A stretch of 64,000 bases of DNA from positions 372,001 through 436,000 of the forward strand of contig NZ_QCXS01000002.1 of the NCBI RefSeq assembly GCF_003260015.1, read 5' to 3'. Below are positions 43,850 to 52,355 of this stretch, piece after piece. Below the pieces are notes generated by a model. It did not search any database and had not been told where the DNA came from. It was given only the letters and a program-made list of their open reading frames with translations. Position 1 is the stretch's first letter; the number at the start of each line of letters is the position of its first letter. The stretch is from Nakamurella deserti (GTDB lineage: Bacteria > Actinomycetota > Actinomycetes > Mycobacteriales > Nakamurellaceae). The position numbers and the translations under genes were made by a program.

Positions 43850-44455
43850 CTACTTCACGATATAGATCGTCGCGAACAGGGCGATCCAGACGACGTCGAC
43901 GAAGTGCCAGTAGTAGGACACGACGATGGCCGAGGTCGCCTGCGCGGGCGTGAACTTGCTCAGCCGGGTTCGCTGGATCAGCAGCAGGAACGCGACCAGA
44001 CCGCCGATGACGTGCAGGCCGTGGAAGCCGGTCGTCAGGTAGAAGACGGTGCCGTAGGCGTCGGAGGAGAGCGTCATGCCCTCCTCGGTGACGAGGTGGA
44101 GGTACTCGTAGGCCTGTCCGCCCACGAAGACCAGGCCCATGATCAGGGTGATCGTGTACCAGAACCGGAGCTTGATGACGTCGCCCTGCTCCGCGGCGAA
44201 CACGCCGAGCTGGCAGGTGAACGAACTGGCCACCAGAATCGTGGTGAACACCGTGGCGTACACCACGTTGAGCTCGTGCAGCGGCCATTCCTCGGAGGTG
44301 GCCTTGGCGGTGAAGTAGATGCCGAACAGTCCGGCGAAGAACATCAGTTCGCTGGCGAGCCAGACGACCGTGCCGACGCTGACCATGTTCGGCCGGTTCA
44401 GCGTGTGGATACGGGAGCTCAGGTTGCCGGGCGGCGGCGTCTGCACAGTGGTCAC
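43850..44455 (-). CDS. ctaE: Cytochrome c oxidase subunit III
   Basis: This 201-residue five-helix oxidase subunit has [19 protein letters not shown] (28-46), [32 protein letters not shown] and the C-terminal [20 protein letters not shown]. All match subunit III of actinobacterial aa3 oxidase. It heads the ctaE-qcrC-qcrA-qcrB block. The GTG at 44455 is 7 nt after CATAAT, the strongest -10 in the window, so the mRNA is probably leaderless and strongly expressed. Confidence 0.94.
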   Translation of the reverse strand: MTTVQTPPPGNLSSRIHTLNRPNMVSVGTVVWLASELMFFAGLFGIYFTAKATSEEWPLHELNVVYATVFTTILVASSFTCQLGVFAAEQGDVIKLRFWYTITLIMGLVFVGGQAYEYLHLVTEEGMTLSSDAYGTVFYLTTGFHGLHVIGGLVAFLLLIQRTRLSKFTPAQATSAIVVSYYWHFVDVVWIALFATIYIVK

Positions 44456-44461
44456 ACATGG

Positions 44462-44467
44462 ATTATG
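44462..44467 (-). promoter_or_regulatory. -10 element of ctaE (leaderless)
   Basis: On the minus strand the hexamer CATAAT (44467-44462) ends 7 nt before the ctaE GTG at 44455. It differs from TATAAT by one base. Confidence 0.7.
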
Positions 44468-44529
44468 GACCGAGAAAACAGAAGATGCCCGCGCGGGTGG
44501 CGGCGCGGCGCCCGTCGCGAGCGTTCCCC

Positions 44530-44535
44530 TACGAT
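44530..44535 (+). promoter_or_regulatory. -10 element of the receiver-like gene and trpD (leaderless)
   Basis: TACGAT ends 7 nt before GTG 44542. It defines that GTG as the start and rules out the 28-residue upstream extension of the frame. Confidence 0.65.
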
Positions 44536-44541
44536 GCTCGT

Positions 44542-44934
44542 GTGTCCGGTCCCACGATTCTGGTCTACAGCCACCGTGCCGCAGTGCGCGAGGAGCTGAT
44601 GTTCGCCATCGGCCGCCGTCCGGCCGCTGACCTGCCCAGGGTCACGTTCCTGGAGTGCGAGGGTGTCGCCGAGGTGCTGATGGCCATCGACTCCCGGGCG
44701 GCCGACGTGGTCATCCTCGACGGCGAGGCGCAGCCCACCGGCGGGATGGGGATCTGTCGGCAGATCCACAACGAGGCCGCCGATCCGCCGCCGGTCATCC
44801 TGGCCGTCCGTCGCGCCGCCGACCGCTGGTTGGCCACCTGGTCCAAGGCCGAGGAGGTGCTCGTGTACCCGCTCGACCCGGTCACCGCCGCCGAGACCGT
44901 CGCCAAGGTGCTGCGCGCCCTCCCCGTCCGGTGA
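44542..44934 (+). CDS. Degenerate response-regulator receiver-like protein
   Basis: This 130-residue protein has the alternating fold of a CheY-like receiver: strand [19 protein letters not shown], strand [22 protein letters not shown] with a candidate phospho-acceptor Asp, strand [17 protein letters not shown] and a final helix [13 protein letters not shown]. The acidic pair that normally ends strand 1 is replaced by Ser-His. The conserved Lys before Pro in strand 5 is replaced by Tyr (VLVYPLD). It has no output domain and no partner kinase nearby. It is coupled to trpD by a GTGA overlap. A pseudo-receiver with a regulatory protein-protein role is an inference. Confidence 0.75.
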   Translation: MSGPTILVYSHRAAVREELMFAIGRRPAADLPRVTFLECEGVAEVLMAIDSRAADVVILDGEAQPTGGMGICRQIHNEAADPPPVILAVRRAADRWLATWSKAEEVLVYPLDPVTAAETVAKVLRALPVR

Positions 44935-45998
44935 CGGGTCCCACACCCGCACCGCTGAGCTGGCCGGTCCTGCTCCGGCGGTTGATGGCCGGCGGCGACC
45001 TCACCGCGGACGAGTGCACCTGGGCGATGGGACGCATCATGGCCGGCGAGGCCACCGGCGCGCAGATCGCCGGCTTCGCCGTCGCCCTGCGGGCCAAGGG
45101 CGAGACCGCGGTCGAGGTCAGCGGGCTGGCCGACGGGATGCTGGCGCACGCGCGCCGGTTCACCGTGCCGGCCCGCGCCGTCGACATCGTCGGCACCGGC
45201 GGGGACAACTCCAACTCGGTCAACATCTCCACGATGGCGGCCGTGGTGACCGCCGCGGCGGGCGCCACCGTGGTCAAGCACGGCGGTCGCGGCTCGTCCA
45301 GCATGACCGGGGCCGCGGACGTGCTCGAGCGGTTGGGCGTGGTGATCGGGCTGAGCCCGGCCGCGGTCGAGCGCTGCGTCCGCGAGGTGGGCATCGGGTT
45401 CTGCTTCGCGGCCGCGTTCCACCCGTCGATGCGGCACGCGGCCGGGCCGCGCCGCGAGCTCGGGGTACCGACCTTCTTCAACATCCTCGGCCCACTGACC
45501 AACCCGGCGCAGCCGGCCGCCGCGGCGATCGGCTGCGGCAGTCTGCCGCTGGCGCCGCTGATGGCCGACGTCCTGGCCGTCCGGGGCATCGAGGCGCTGG
45601 TGTTCCGGGGTGACGACGGGTTGGACGAGTTGACCACCACCACCACCTCGACGGTGTGGCGAGTGCGCGGCGGCGTGGTGGACGTCACCTCGGTGGACCC
45701 GGCGCGGCTGGGCATCGCGCCGGCCACCGCCGACGACCTGCGGGGTGGCGAGGCGGCGTTCAACGCCGACGTGGTGCGCCGGCTGGTGGCGGGGGAGACC
45801 GGGCCGGTGCGGGACGCGGTGGTGCTCAACGCCGCCGCGGCCCTGGCCGCACACCGCGGGCTGACCGACGACCTGGAGGCCGATCTCGCGGCCGGGTTGG
45901 TGGCCGCCCGGGAGGCGCTCACCAGCGGCCGGGCCGCGACGCTGCTGGACCGCTGGATCGCCGTCTCGCAACAGGCCGCCGCGGCTCTGCCCGCCTGA
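44931..45998 (+). CDS. trpD: Anthranilate phosphoribosyltransferase
   Basis: This is the second enzyme of tryptophan synthesis, joining anthranilate to PRPP. The 355 residues have the family order: N-terminal helical bundle, IVGTGGDNSNSVNIST (PRPP loop, near 85-100), VKHGGRGSSSMTGAADVLE, FCFAAAFHPSMRHAAGPRRELG split near 160-180, FFNILGPLTNP, and the metal-site FRGDDGLDELT. The start GTG at 44931 overlaps the receiver-like gene stop, so trpD is probably translated from that gene's leaderless mRNA. The other trp genes are not in the window. Confidence 0.94.
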   Translation: MTGPTPAPLSWPVLLRRLMAGGDLTADECTWAMGRIMAGEATGAQIAGFAVALRAKGETAVEVSGLADGMLAHARRFTVPARAVDIVGTGGDNSNSVNISTMAAVVTAAAGATVVKHGGRGSSSMTGAADVLERLGVVIGLSPAAVERCVREVGIGFCFAAAFHPSMRHAAGPRRELGVPTFFNILGPLTNPAQPAAAAIGCGSLPLAPLMADVLAVRGIEALVFRGDDGLDELTTTTTSTVWRVRGGVVDVTSVDPARLGIAPATADDLRGGEAAFNADVVRRLVAGETGPVRDAVVLNAAAALAAHRGLTDDLEADLAAGLVAAREALTSGRAATLLDRWIAVSQQAAAALPA

Positions 45999-46041
45999 CG
46001 GCACCGCCGTCGCGGCTTCGGCCGGCTCGCGGTGCGGTCAG
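45995..46041. terminator. Terminator hairpin shared by trpD and the Lrp-domain gene
   Basis: Arms 45995-46007 and 46029-46041 pair over 13 positions with one G-G mismatch and include both convergent stop codons. The 21-nt loop can pair further within itself. Confidence 0.55.
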
Positions 46042-46313
46042 CCGCCGATGGAGAAGGCGTCCTCGCTGTCCCGGCTCGCGTACGAGCGGAAGGCGATGTG
46101 GGTCGTCGTGCGCTTCACCCCGGGCACCTTGCTGATGTGACCCGGCACCAGATCGGCGATCGACTCGTGGTCGGGGAGCCGGACGAGCACCACCAGGTCC
46201 ACGTCGCCGGCGCAGGAGTACACCTGGTCGACGCCGGGCAGGTCGGCGATCCGCTGGGCGGCCTCCGGGATCAGGTCGGCCTCGACCTCGATCATCACGA
46301 TGACGGTGATCAT
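46038..46313 (-). CDS. Stand-alone Lrp/AsnC ligand-binding (RAM) domain protein
   Basis: This 91-residue protein consists only of the C-terminal effector domain of Lrp/AsnC regulators: MITVIVMIEVEADLIPEAAQ, VYSCAGDVDLVVLVRLPDHES, VPGVKRTTTHIAFRSY. It has no helix-turn-helix. Such proteins form ring-like oligomers that bind amino acids and may associate with full-length regulators. Its position after trpD, convergent to it, hints at amino-acid sensing, but no function is proven. Confidence 0.88.
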   Translation of the reverse strand: MITVIVMIEVEADLIPEAAQRIADLPGVDQVYSCAGDVDLVVLVRLPDHESIADLVPGHISKVPGVKRTTTHIAFRSYASRDSEDAFSIGG

Positions 46314-46325
46314 CGGTCATGTCTA

Positions 46326-48059
46326 TCACTGCCGCCACGCCGCGCCCGGGGCGCGGTCGGGCCGGTCGAGGGCCCACCGGTGGCGCCCCGCTCCGCCGAT
46401 CGGCGACGACCACTCGCCGTCTAGCTGCACCAGCCGTACGCCGGGGGCCTCCAGCCAGCGCAGCAACGTGCCGACCTCCTCGGCGCCCGACGCCGGGAGC
46501 GGTCCGGTGCCCGGCAGCACGGTCTCGGCCGAGGCCACCAGCAGGTCGATCACCGGCATCGGGTTCACCCCGCAGGGAGCGTGCCCGGACGCGGCCAGCC
46601 GGCCGTGCCGGACGACCACGAGCCACCACCCGCCGCTGCCGTCGCGGGCCGCCGCCACCAGTTGCGGCACCGCGGCGAGCGCGCCCAGGCGCTGGCGGCG
46701 GTGCAATCCCTTGACCAGCGCGACCGTCCGGTCGCGGTGCAGCGCCGCGTCCTCGAACCGGCCGGCGACCGCCAGCCGGTCCAGCCGCTCCAGCAGCCGG
46801 CCCACCACCGTGGTGGGCCGCCCGGCTACGGTGTCGGCGAAGTCGCGGACGTGCGCGGCGTAGTCCTCCACCGACTCGCGGCCGGCGCAGGGCGCACCGC
46901 AGCGTCCCAGTTCGGCCAGCGCGCACGGGGTGCCGTCGGGGTTGCGTCGCCGGATGCGCTGGCTGCAGCGGCGCAGCCGCAGCACGCTCGACACCGCCTC
47001 GAGAGCCTGCTCGGCGGCCGCGCGGGTGCGGAACGGCCCCAGCAACACCCGCTCGGCCCTGCGGGCCGGGCCGTCGGGCGACGACACGATGCTGAGCCGG
47101 GGGAAGGCCTCGTCGGTGAGGGTGATCCAGGACGCCTTGGCCGGCTGCTTCGACCGCCGGTTGTAGGGCGGCTGGTGGGCGGCGATCAGCCGCTGCTCGC
47201 GGACGTTGGCCTCCAGCGGGTGCGCGCAGCGCACGTGGTCGACGCGCTCGGCCAGCGTCACCATCTGTTTCACCCGGGCCCGGGTCTCGGCCGCCGAGAA
47301 GTACGACCGCACCCGACGCCGCAGATCGGTCGCCGTGCCGACGTAGAGCACCTCGTCCCGGCGGCCGCGGAAGAGGTAGACCCCGGGCGCCGACGGCAGC
47401 CGGTCGGCGAGGTGGCGCTTGCGGCGGCGGGCCGGTGTGAGGTCCCTGGTGACGTCGATCAGCTCGGGCAGGGTGTGCACGCCCAACGAGCCGACCCGGC
47501 CGATGAGGGCGTGCAGGACGTCCACGGTGGCCTGGGCGTCGTGCAGGGCGCGGTGGTCGGGGGTGACGGTCGCGTGCAACAGCGGCGCCAGCACCCCCAG
47601 CCGGACGCTGGGCGCCTCGTCGCGGGTGAGCACCTTGCGGGCCAGCTGGACGGTGTCCAGCACCGCCGGCGCCGGCCAGCGCAGCCCGTGCCGGGCGCAG
47701 GCGTGCCGCAGGAAGCCGACGTCGTAGGGCGCGTTGTGGGCCACCAGCACGGCGCCGCGGAGGAACTCCAGGAACGCGGGCAGCACCGCCTCGATGCGGG
47801 GCGCGTCGTAGACCATCGCGTTCGTGATGCCGGTCAGCATGGTGATCTGCGGGGGGATGGCCCGGCCGGGATCCACCAGGGTCGCGAACTCGCCGAGCCG
47901 CTCGCCGCCGCGGACCTTGACCGCACCGATCTCGGTGATGCCGTCGGCGTCCTTGGCCGACCCTCCGGTGGTCTCCAGGTCCACGACGACGAAGGTCACG
48001 TCGGACAGCGGCTCCCCGAGGTCGGAGAACGCCTGCTGGAGGGTCGCGCCGGTGGTCAC
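46326..48059 (-). CDS. DEDDh exonuclease fused to UvrC-like GIY-YIG domain (Rv2191 family)
   Basis: This 577-residue fusion has an N-terminal epsilon-like 3'-5' exonuclease with DLETTGG (Asp27, Glu29), VAHNAPYDVGFL and HRALHDAQATVDVL. This is followed by a GIY-YIG nuclease domain (APGVYLFRG...VLYVGTATDLRRRVRSYF near 230-260) and UvrC-like segments with a cysteine cluster CALAELGRCGAPCAG. The same architecture is conserved as Rv2191 in mycobacteria and is thought to act in DNA repair; the activity is inferred. GTG 48059 lies 8 nt after TACGGT (48072-48067). The longer open frame upstream is under the NYN gene. Confidence 0.88.
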   Translation of the reverse strand: MTTGATLQQAFSDLGEPLSDVTFVVVDLETTGGSAKDADGITEIGAVKVRGGERLGEFATLVDPGRAIPPQITMLTGITNAMVYDAPRIEAVLPAFLEFLRGAVLVAHNAPYDVGFLRHACARHGLRWPAPAVLDTVQLARKVLTRDEAPSVRLGVLAPLLHATVTPDHRALHDAQATVDVLHALIGRVGSLGVHTLPELIDVTRDLTPARRRKRHLADRLPSAPGVYLFRGRRDEVLYVGTATDLRRRVRSYFSAAETRARVKQMVTLAERVDHVRCAHPLEANVREQRLIAAHQPPYNRRSKQPAKASWITLTDEAFPRLSIVSSPDGPARRAERVLLGPFRTRAAAEQALEAVSSVLRLRRCSQRIRRRNPDGTPCALAELGRCGAPCAGRESVEDYAAHVRDFADTVAGRPTTVVGRLLERLDRLAVAGRFEDAALHRDRTVALVKGLHRRQRLGALAAVPQLVAAARDGSGGWWLVVVRHGRLAASGHAPCGVNPMPVIDLLVASAETVLPGTGPLPASGAEEVGTLLRWLEAPGVRLVQLDGEWSSPIGGAGRHRWALDRPDRAPGAAWRQ

Positions 48060-48128
48060 GGTGGATACCGTAGGGATCACCACCGACAGAGCAGGTGCGA
48101 CACACGTTCGAAAGGCCGACCTCCCGCC

Positions 48129-49409
48129 ATGACCCTTCCCGACGCCGTCCAGCGGCCCCTGCTGCGGTGGGCCGCCGACACCCTCAGGACACTGCCGCCG
48201 GAGCGGGTGCCGGCCACGTTGCGGCCGGTGGCCCGGTTCCGGCCCGCCCGTCGCGCGTCCCTGGGAGCGGCGGCCCTGCTGCAGGCGCTGGACGCCGACG
48301 CGGGGTTCCGCGCCGAGGTCGCCCGCTACGTCCGGGCGCGCGGCGTCGACCCGGCCGGGACCGGGGATCTGGCCGAGCGGGCCGCGGCGGCGCAGCTGTG
48401 GGACCACCCGGCGGCGGTGGATCTGCTGGCCGAGGTCGAGGGTGCCCGGCCCGGTTCCGGGGAGGTCGCGGCGCTGCGCGCCGAGGTCGCCCGGTTGACC
48501 GCCGAGCTCACCGCCGCCCGGCGTCCGGTCGCCCGGGCCAGGGCGGCGGCGGCGCCCGCCGAGCCGGCGCCGCACCCGGTCGACACCGAGGCGGTGGACC
48601 GGCTCCGACAGCGCCTGCGGGACCAGGGATCGGCACTGCGCTCCGCCCGCGACGCCGCGGCGGCCGCCGAGGAGAAGGCCGGCGCCGAGCTGAAGGTGCT
48701 GCGGGTGGCCCACGAGCGGGCGGTGGCCGAACTGCGCAACGCCCGCGACCGGCAGGCCGAGGAGCAGGCCCGTGCCGACCGGCTCCAGCAGCAGTTGGAG
48801 ACCACGCGGGCGGCCGACCGCTCGGACCGCGACGCCGCCCACCGCCGGGTCGAACTGCTGCTCGACACCGTCGAGCAGGCCTCGCGCGGCCTGCGCCGCG
48901 AGTGGCAGCTGACCGCCGGCGGGCCGGACCCGGCGGAGCGGGTGGCCGGTGCCCTGCGCGCTCCGGCGCTCGCCCCGGTCGGCGACACCGCGAGCCTCAC
49001 CGGACTTCTCGCGATGCCGCGGGCGCACCTCGTGGTCGACGGCTACAACGTCACCAAGTCCGCGTGGCCGCAGCTGACGCTCGCCGAGCAGCGCGACCGG
49101 TTGGTCCGCTCGCTGTCCGCCCTGACGGTGACGACACCGGCCGGGGGACCGGAGGTCACCGTGGTGTTCGACGGGGCGTCGGTCGTCGTGCCGCAGATGA
49201 ACTTCCGCGGGATCCGGGTGCTGTACTCGCCGGCGGGGGTCACCGCCGACGACGTCATCCGGCGCCTGGTCGCCGCCGAACCGCAGGGCCGGGTGCTCCT
49301 GGTGGTCACCGCGGACCGGGAGATCGTCGACTCGGTGCGACGCGCGGGCGCCCGGACGGTGGCGCCGGCCGCCCTGCTGTCCGTGCTCGGTACCGAACCC
49401 CGCGGGTAG
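48129..49409 (+). CDS. NYN-domain protein with coiled-coil (YacP-like)
   Basis: This 426-residue protein has an Ala/Arg-rich helical N-terminus (1-110), a coiled coil near 110-250 (ALRAEVARLTAELTAARR; EEKAGAELKVLRVAHERAVAEL) and a C-terminal NYN/PIN-like nuclease domain from about 300. The domain contains LVVDGYNVTKSAWP, VTVVFDG and LVVTADREIVDSVRRAGA, the acidic residues of the fold. YacP-type NYN proteins are linked to RNA processing. It starts 69 nt from the divergent DEDDh gene. The ATG lacks a strong ribosome binding site. Confidence 0.82.
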   Translation: MTLPDAVQRPLLRWAADTLRTLPPERVPATLRPVARFRPARRASLGAAALLQALDADAGFRAEVARYVRARGVDPAGTGDLAERAAAAQLWDHPAAVDLLAEVEGARPGSGEVAALRAEVARLTAELTAARRPVARARAAAAPAEPAPHPVDTEAVDRLRQRLRDQGSALRSARDAAAAAEEKAGAELKVLRVAHERAVAELRNARDRQAEEQARADRLQQQLETTRAADRSDRDAAHRRVELLLDTVEQASRGLRREWQLTAGGPDPAERVAGALRAPALAPVGDTASLTGLLAMPRAHLVVDGYNVTKSAWPQLTLAEQRDRLVRSLSALTVTTPAGGPEVTVVFDGASVVVPQMNFRGIRVLYSPAGVTADDVIRRLVAAEPQGRVLLVVTADREIVDSVRRAGARTVAPAALLSVLGTEPRG

Positions 49410-49580
49410 CCACCGACCTCATGCGCATGCATCGTTCGCGCCCACGCCACACGCGGCCGAATGAGTGAACTCGATCACAAGATCACCGGTTTGTGCTGGT
49501 GGTGCCAGGGTTCCGCGGGGTGAGACACAGACCTGTCCACACCGGAGGCAACGTCACTGGCGTCGATGCATCGTCTGTCG

Positions 49581-49586
49581 TAACCT
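49581..49586 (+). promoter_or_regulatory. -10 element upstream of the c-di-AMP riboswitch
   Basis: TAACCT within GTCGTAACCTCATCGTGAC predicts transcription from about 49593. A near-identical stretch, GTCGTAATCTGATCGTGAC, precedes the second NlpC/P60 gene (52347-52365). The 170 nt between the NYN stop and this promoter show no other feature I can support. Confidence 0.6.
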
Positions 49587-49633
49587 CATCGTGACCTGCG
49601 GACGACGCGGCCCAGACGGGCGGCTCCGCGGGA

Positions 49634-49826
49634 CACCGCCGAATCGACGTGTCGGGCGTCGAACCGGGGAACCAGGTGTTACTGGGGTGAATCGCTCACT
49701 CCGTGTATCCGCCGTGATCGTCGTGGCTGCGCCCGGTGCGCAGGACACGGCCTGACGGGCGTGCGCACGGTGTGGGGGTAGGGCTACTTCCTTGGCCCGA
49801 ATCCGTCAGCTAACTCGGTAGGCGGC
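49634..49826 (+). promoter_or_regulatory. c-di-AMP (ydaO/yuaA-type) riboswitch
   Basis: The leader contains the hallmark ydaO segments in the right order: CCGCCGAATCGACG near 49636, ACCGGGGAACCAGGT near 49662-49676, CTGGGGTGAATC near 49682-49693, AGGGCTACTTCCTTGGCCCG near 49780-49799, and AATCCGTCAGCTAACTCGGT near 49800-49819. P1 can form between CCGCC (49636-49640) and GGCGG (49821-49825). This class binds c-di-AMP and in actinobacteria commonly precedes cell-wall hydrolase genes. The riboswitch ends 7 nt before the start codon, so control at translation or at nearby termination are both possible. Confidence 0.9.
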
Positions 49827-49832
49827 CAAAGG

Positions 49833-51107
49833 ATGAAAGGCTCGCCCCCCTTGTTCGCTGTGTCCCGCTTCAGGCGTGGTGTCGTTGTCCTGGCCGTCGC
49901 CACGGCCGCCACCCTCGCTCTCGGTGCCGCTCCGGTCCTCACCGCCGCCGCCGATCCCACCACCACGACCGAGCCTTCTGTGCCCTCTACGGCGGCCGGT
50001 GCCAAGGAGCTGTGGCTGCAGGCCAGCCAGCAGGCCGAGGCGCTCAACGAGCAGTCGCTGCAGGCCGCCGAGGCCGTGGACGCCTCCGCCGCCGCCGTCA
50101 CCGCCGCCGACGCCGCGGTCGCCGCCGCCACCGCCGCGGTCGGCACCGCCGAGGGGCAGCGCACGCAGGCCCAGGCCGTGGTCGACTCCTACTCGGGCAA
50201 GCTGAGCGCCTTCGCCAACGCGAGCTTCCGCGGTGCCCGGATGAGCGAGCTCTCGTCGCTGCTGACCGCCGACTCCGCCGACGACTACCTGGACTCGGTC
50301 ACCGCCCTGGACCGGGTCGCCGGCGACACCAGCGACATGCTCGTCGAGGCGCGGGACGCCAAGACCGCCGCCGACGCCGCCGCGCTCGCCGTGGACGCCA
50401 AGAAGACCGAGGCCGAGACCGCCCAGCGGGCCGCCGTCCAGGCCAACGCCGACGCGGTCACCGCCCAGCAGACCCTGGCCGCCTCCAAGACCGCGCTCGA
50501 CGCCCAGGTCGCGGAGTACCAGGCCCTGTACGACCAGCTGACCGAGCAGGAGCGGGAAGCCGCGATCCTGGCCGAGCAGGCGCGTCTCGCCGCCGAGGCC
50601 GAAGCCGCCGCAGCCTCCGCCGCAGCCGCCGCGGCCGCCGCGCCGGCCGTCGAGAACGCCCCGGCCGCCGAGGTCGCGGTCGCCGGCACCAGTGCCAGTG
50701 CCGCCCCCAGCTCCGGCGCCGCCCCGAAGGCCGCGGTCCCCGCGGTCAGCGCGCCGAACGCCAAGGCCCAGATCGCCGTCGAGGCCGCGCTGTCCAAGGT
50801 CGGCTCCCGCTACGTCTTCGGTGCCGCCGGCCCCGACCAGTTCGACTGCTCCGGCCTCACCTCGTGGGCCTGGAAGCAGGCCGGTGTGAGCATCCCGCGC
50901 ACCTCCGGCGGCCAGGCCGGACTGCAGTCCGTGCCGATGGACCAGCTGCAGCCGGGCGACCTCGTCACCTACTACTCGCCGGTCCACCACGTGGCGATGT
51001 ACATCGGCAACGGCCAGATCGTGCACGCCTCGACCTCGTCCAAGCCGGTCTACGTCACCTCGGTCAACTACGGCGGCCCGAACGCCAGCGGCCACCGCGT
51101 CGGCTAG
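49833..51107 (+). CDS. Secreted NlpC/P60 peptidoglycan endopeptidase (paralogue 1)
   Basis: This 424-residue secreted protein has a signal peptide (VVVLAVATAATLALGAAPVLTAAA), a long Ala-rich coiled coil (about 50-260), an Ala/Pro linker and a C-terminal NlpC/P60 domain from about 310. The catalytic Cys339 is in QFDCSGLTSW and His386 in VHHVAMYIG, with a third polar site in IVHAST. The layout is that of RipA-type hydrolases that cleave peptidoglycan stem peptides during division, with the coiled coil as a possible regulatory arm. Expression is probably controlled by c-di-AMP through the riboswitch upstream. AAAGG directly abuts ATG 49833; TTG 49851 or GTG 49860 are alternative starts. Confidence 0.9.
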   Translation: MKGSPPLFAVSRFRRGVVVLAVATAATLALGAAPVLTAAADPTTTTEPSVPSTAAGAKELWLQASQQAEALNEQSLQAAEAVDASAAAVTAADAAVAAATAAVGTAEGQRTQAQAVVDSYSGKLSAFANASFRGARMSELSSLLTADSADDYLDSVTALDRVAGDTSDMLVEARDAKTAADAAALAVDAKKTEAETAQRAAVQANADAVTAQQTLAASKTALDAQVAEYQALYDQLTEQEREAAILAEQARLAAEAEAAAASAAAAAAAAPAVENAPAAEVAVAGTSASAAPSSGAAPKAAVPAVSAPNAKAQIAVEAALSKVGSRYVFGAAGPDQFDCSGLTSWAWKQAGVSIPRTSGGQAGLQSVPMDQLQPGDLVTYYSPVHHVAMYIGNGQIVHASTSSKPVYVTSVNYGGPNASGHRVG

Positions 51108-51142
51108 CAGCCCCACGCTGACCGGCTAGGTTGGTCGCCACC

Positions 51143-52264
51143 ATGCGACGCACCCTGCTGATCAGCAACGACTTCCCGCCGCGGGCGGGTGGCATCCAGT
51201 CCTATGTCCACGAACTGGCCGGCCACCTGCCCGCGGCGGATCTCGTCGTGTACGCCCCGGCGTGGCCGGGAGCCGCGGAGTTCGACGCCGCCCAGCCCTA
51301 CCCGGTGCACCGGCACCCCACGTCGCTGATGCTGCCGGTGCCGTCGGTCGCCCGCACCGCCGCCCGGCTCATCGCCGAGCACCGCCTCACCGCAGTCTGG
51401 TACGGCGCCGCGGCGCCGCTGGCGCTGCTCACCCCGACCCTGCGCCGGCACGGCGTGGAACGGACCGTGGCGAGCACCCACGGCCACGAGGTCGGCTGGT
51501 CGATGCTGCCCGGGTCGCGGCAGCTGCTCCGGCGGATCGGCCGTACCAACGACGTCATCACGTTCGTCAGCCGCTACTCCCGGTCCCGGATCGCCGCCGC
51601 CCTCGGCGCCGACGCGGCCCTGGAACACCTGCCGCCGGGCGTCGACGCGGCGGCGTTCCGGCCGGACCCGGCACGACGCGCGGCCCTGCGCGGTCGATGG
51701 GGGATCGGCGACCGACCCGTCGTGGTCTGCGTGTCCCGGCTCGTCCGGCGCAAGGGTCAGGACGTGCTCATCCGGGCGTGGCCGCAGGTCCTCGCCGGCT
51801 GCCCGGACGCCCTGCTGCTGATCGTCGGCGGTGGGTCCGACGAGGCCCGGCTGCGCGTCCTCGCCACGCGACATGCGGTGCAGGACAACGTCATCGTCAC
51901 CGGACAGGTGCCCGCCGACGACCTCGCCGGGTTCTACGCGGCGGGGGACGTCTTCGCCATGCCCTGCCGCACCCGCGGCCGCGGGCTGGACGTCGAAGGT
52001 CTTGGGATCGTCTTCCTCGAGGCCGCCGCGGCCGGTCTGCCCGTGGTGGCCGGCGACTCCGGCGGAGCTCCCGAGACGGTCCGCCCGGGGATGACCGGCG
52101 AGGTGGTCGACGGCCGGGACACGGCCGCCGTGGCCGCGGCGTGCCGGACGCTGCTGACCGACCGGGTCCGCGCCCGCCGCTACGGCGCCGCCGGTCAGCG
52201 CTGGGTCGCCGACGACTGGACCTGGGCGGCGTCCGGGCGCCGGTTGGTGGAACTCCTCGGCTGA
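51143..52264 (+). CDS. pimB: GT-B mannosyltransferase, PimB'-like
   Basis: This 373-residue family 4 glycosyltransferase has the N-terminal LLISNDFPPRAGGIQSYVHEL, middle FVSRYSRSRIAAALG and PPGVDAAAFRPD, and the sugar-nucleotide domain VVVCVSRLVRRKGQDVLI with the C-terminal EGLGIVFLEAAAAGLPVVAG and ADAP-like SGGAPETV. These match PimB' (Rv2188c), which adds the second mannose to phosphatidylinositol mannosides on the cytoplasmic membrane face. ATG 51143 is used; TAGGTT (51127-51132) gives a 3-4 nt leader. It lies between two paralogous endopeptidase genes. Confidence 0.88.
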   Translation: MRRTLLISNDFPPRAGGIQSYVHELAGHLPAADLVVYAPAWPGAAEFDAAQPYPVHRHPTSLMLPVPSVARTAARLIAEHRLTAVWYGAAAPLALLTPTLRRHGVERTVASTHGHEVGWSMLPGSRQLLRRIGRTNDVITFVSRYSRSRIAAALGADAALEHLPPGVDAAAFRPDPARRAALRGRWGIGDRPVVVCVSRLVRRKGQDVLIRAWPQVLAGCPDALLLIVGGGSDEARLRVLATRHAVQDNVIVTGQVPADDLAGFYAAGDVFAMPCRTRGRGLDVEGLGIVFLEAAAAGLPVVAGDSGGAPETVRPGMTGEVVDGRDTAAVAAACRTLLTDRVRARRYGAAGQRWVADDWTWAASGRRLVELLG

Positions 52265-52326
52265 GCCCGGAAGCCGCCGCGCGCCGTCCGTCGGCCGTCC
52301 GAGACCAGTGTCACGGCCCGTGATCG

Positions 52327-52355
52327 TTGAACCCTCATGGGTGCCGTCGTAATCT
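52327..52355 (+). promoter_or_regulatory. Promoter of the second NlpC/P60 gene
   Basis: TTGAAC (52327-52332) is followed after exactly 17 nt by TAATCT (52350-52355), the best-matched promoter in the window. The start would be near 52362, leaving a leader of about 215 nt. I looked for the ydaO segments GGGGAACC and GGGGTGAATC in this leader and found neither. Nothing else is recognised in the 312-nt gap. Confidence 0.75.
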
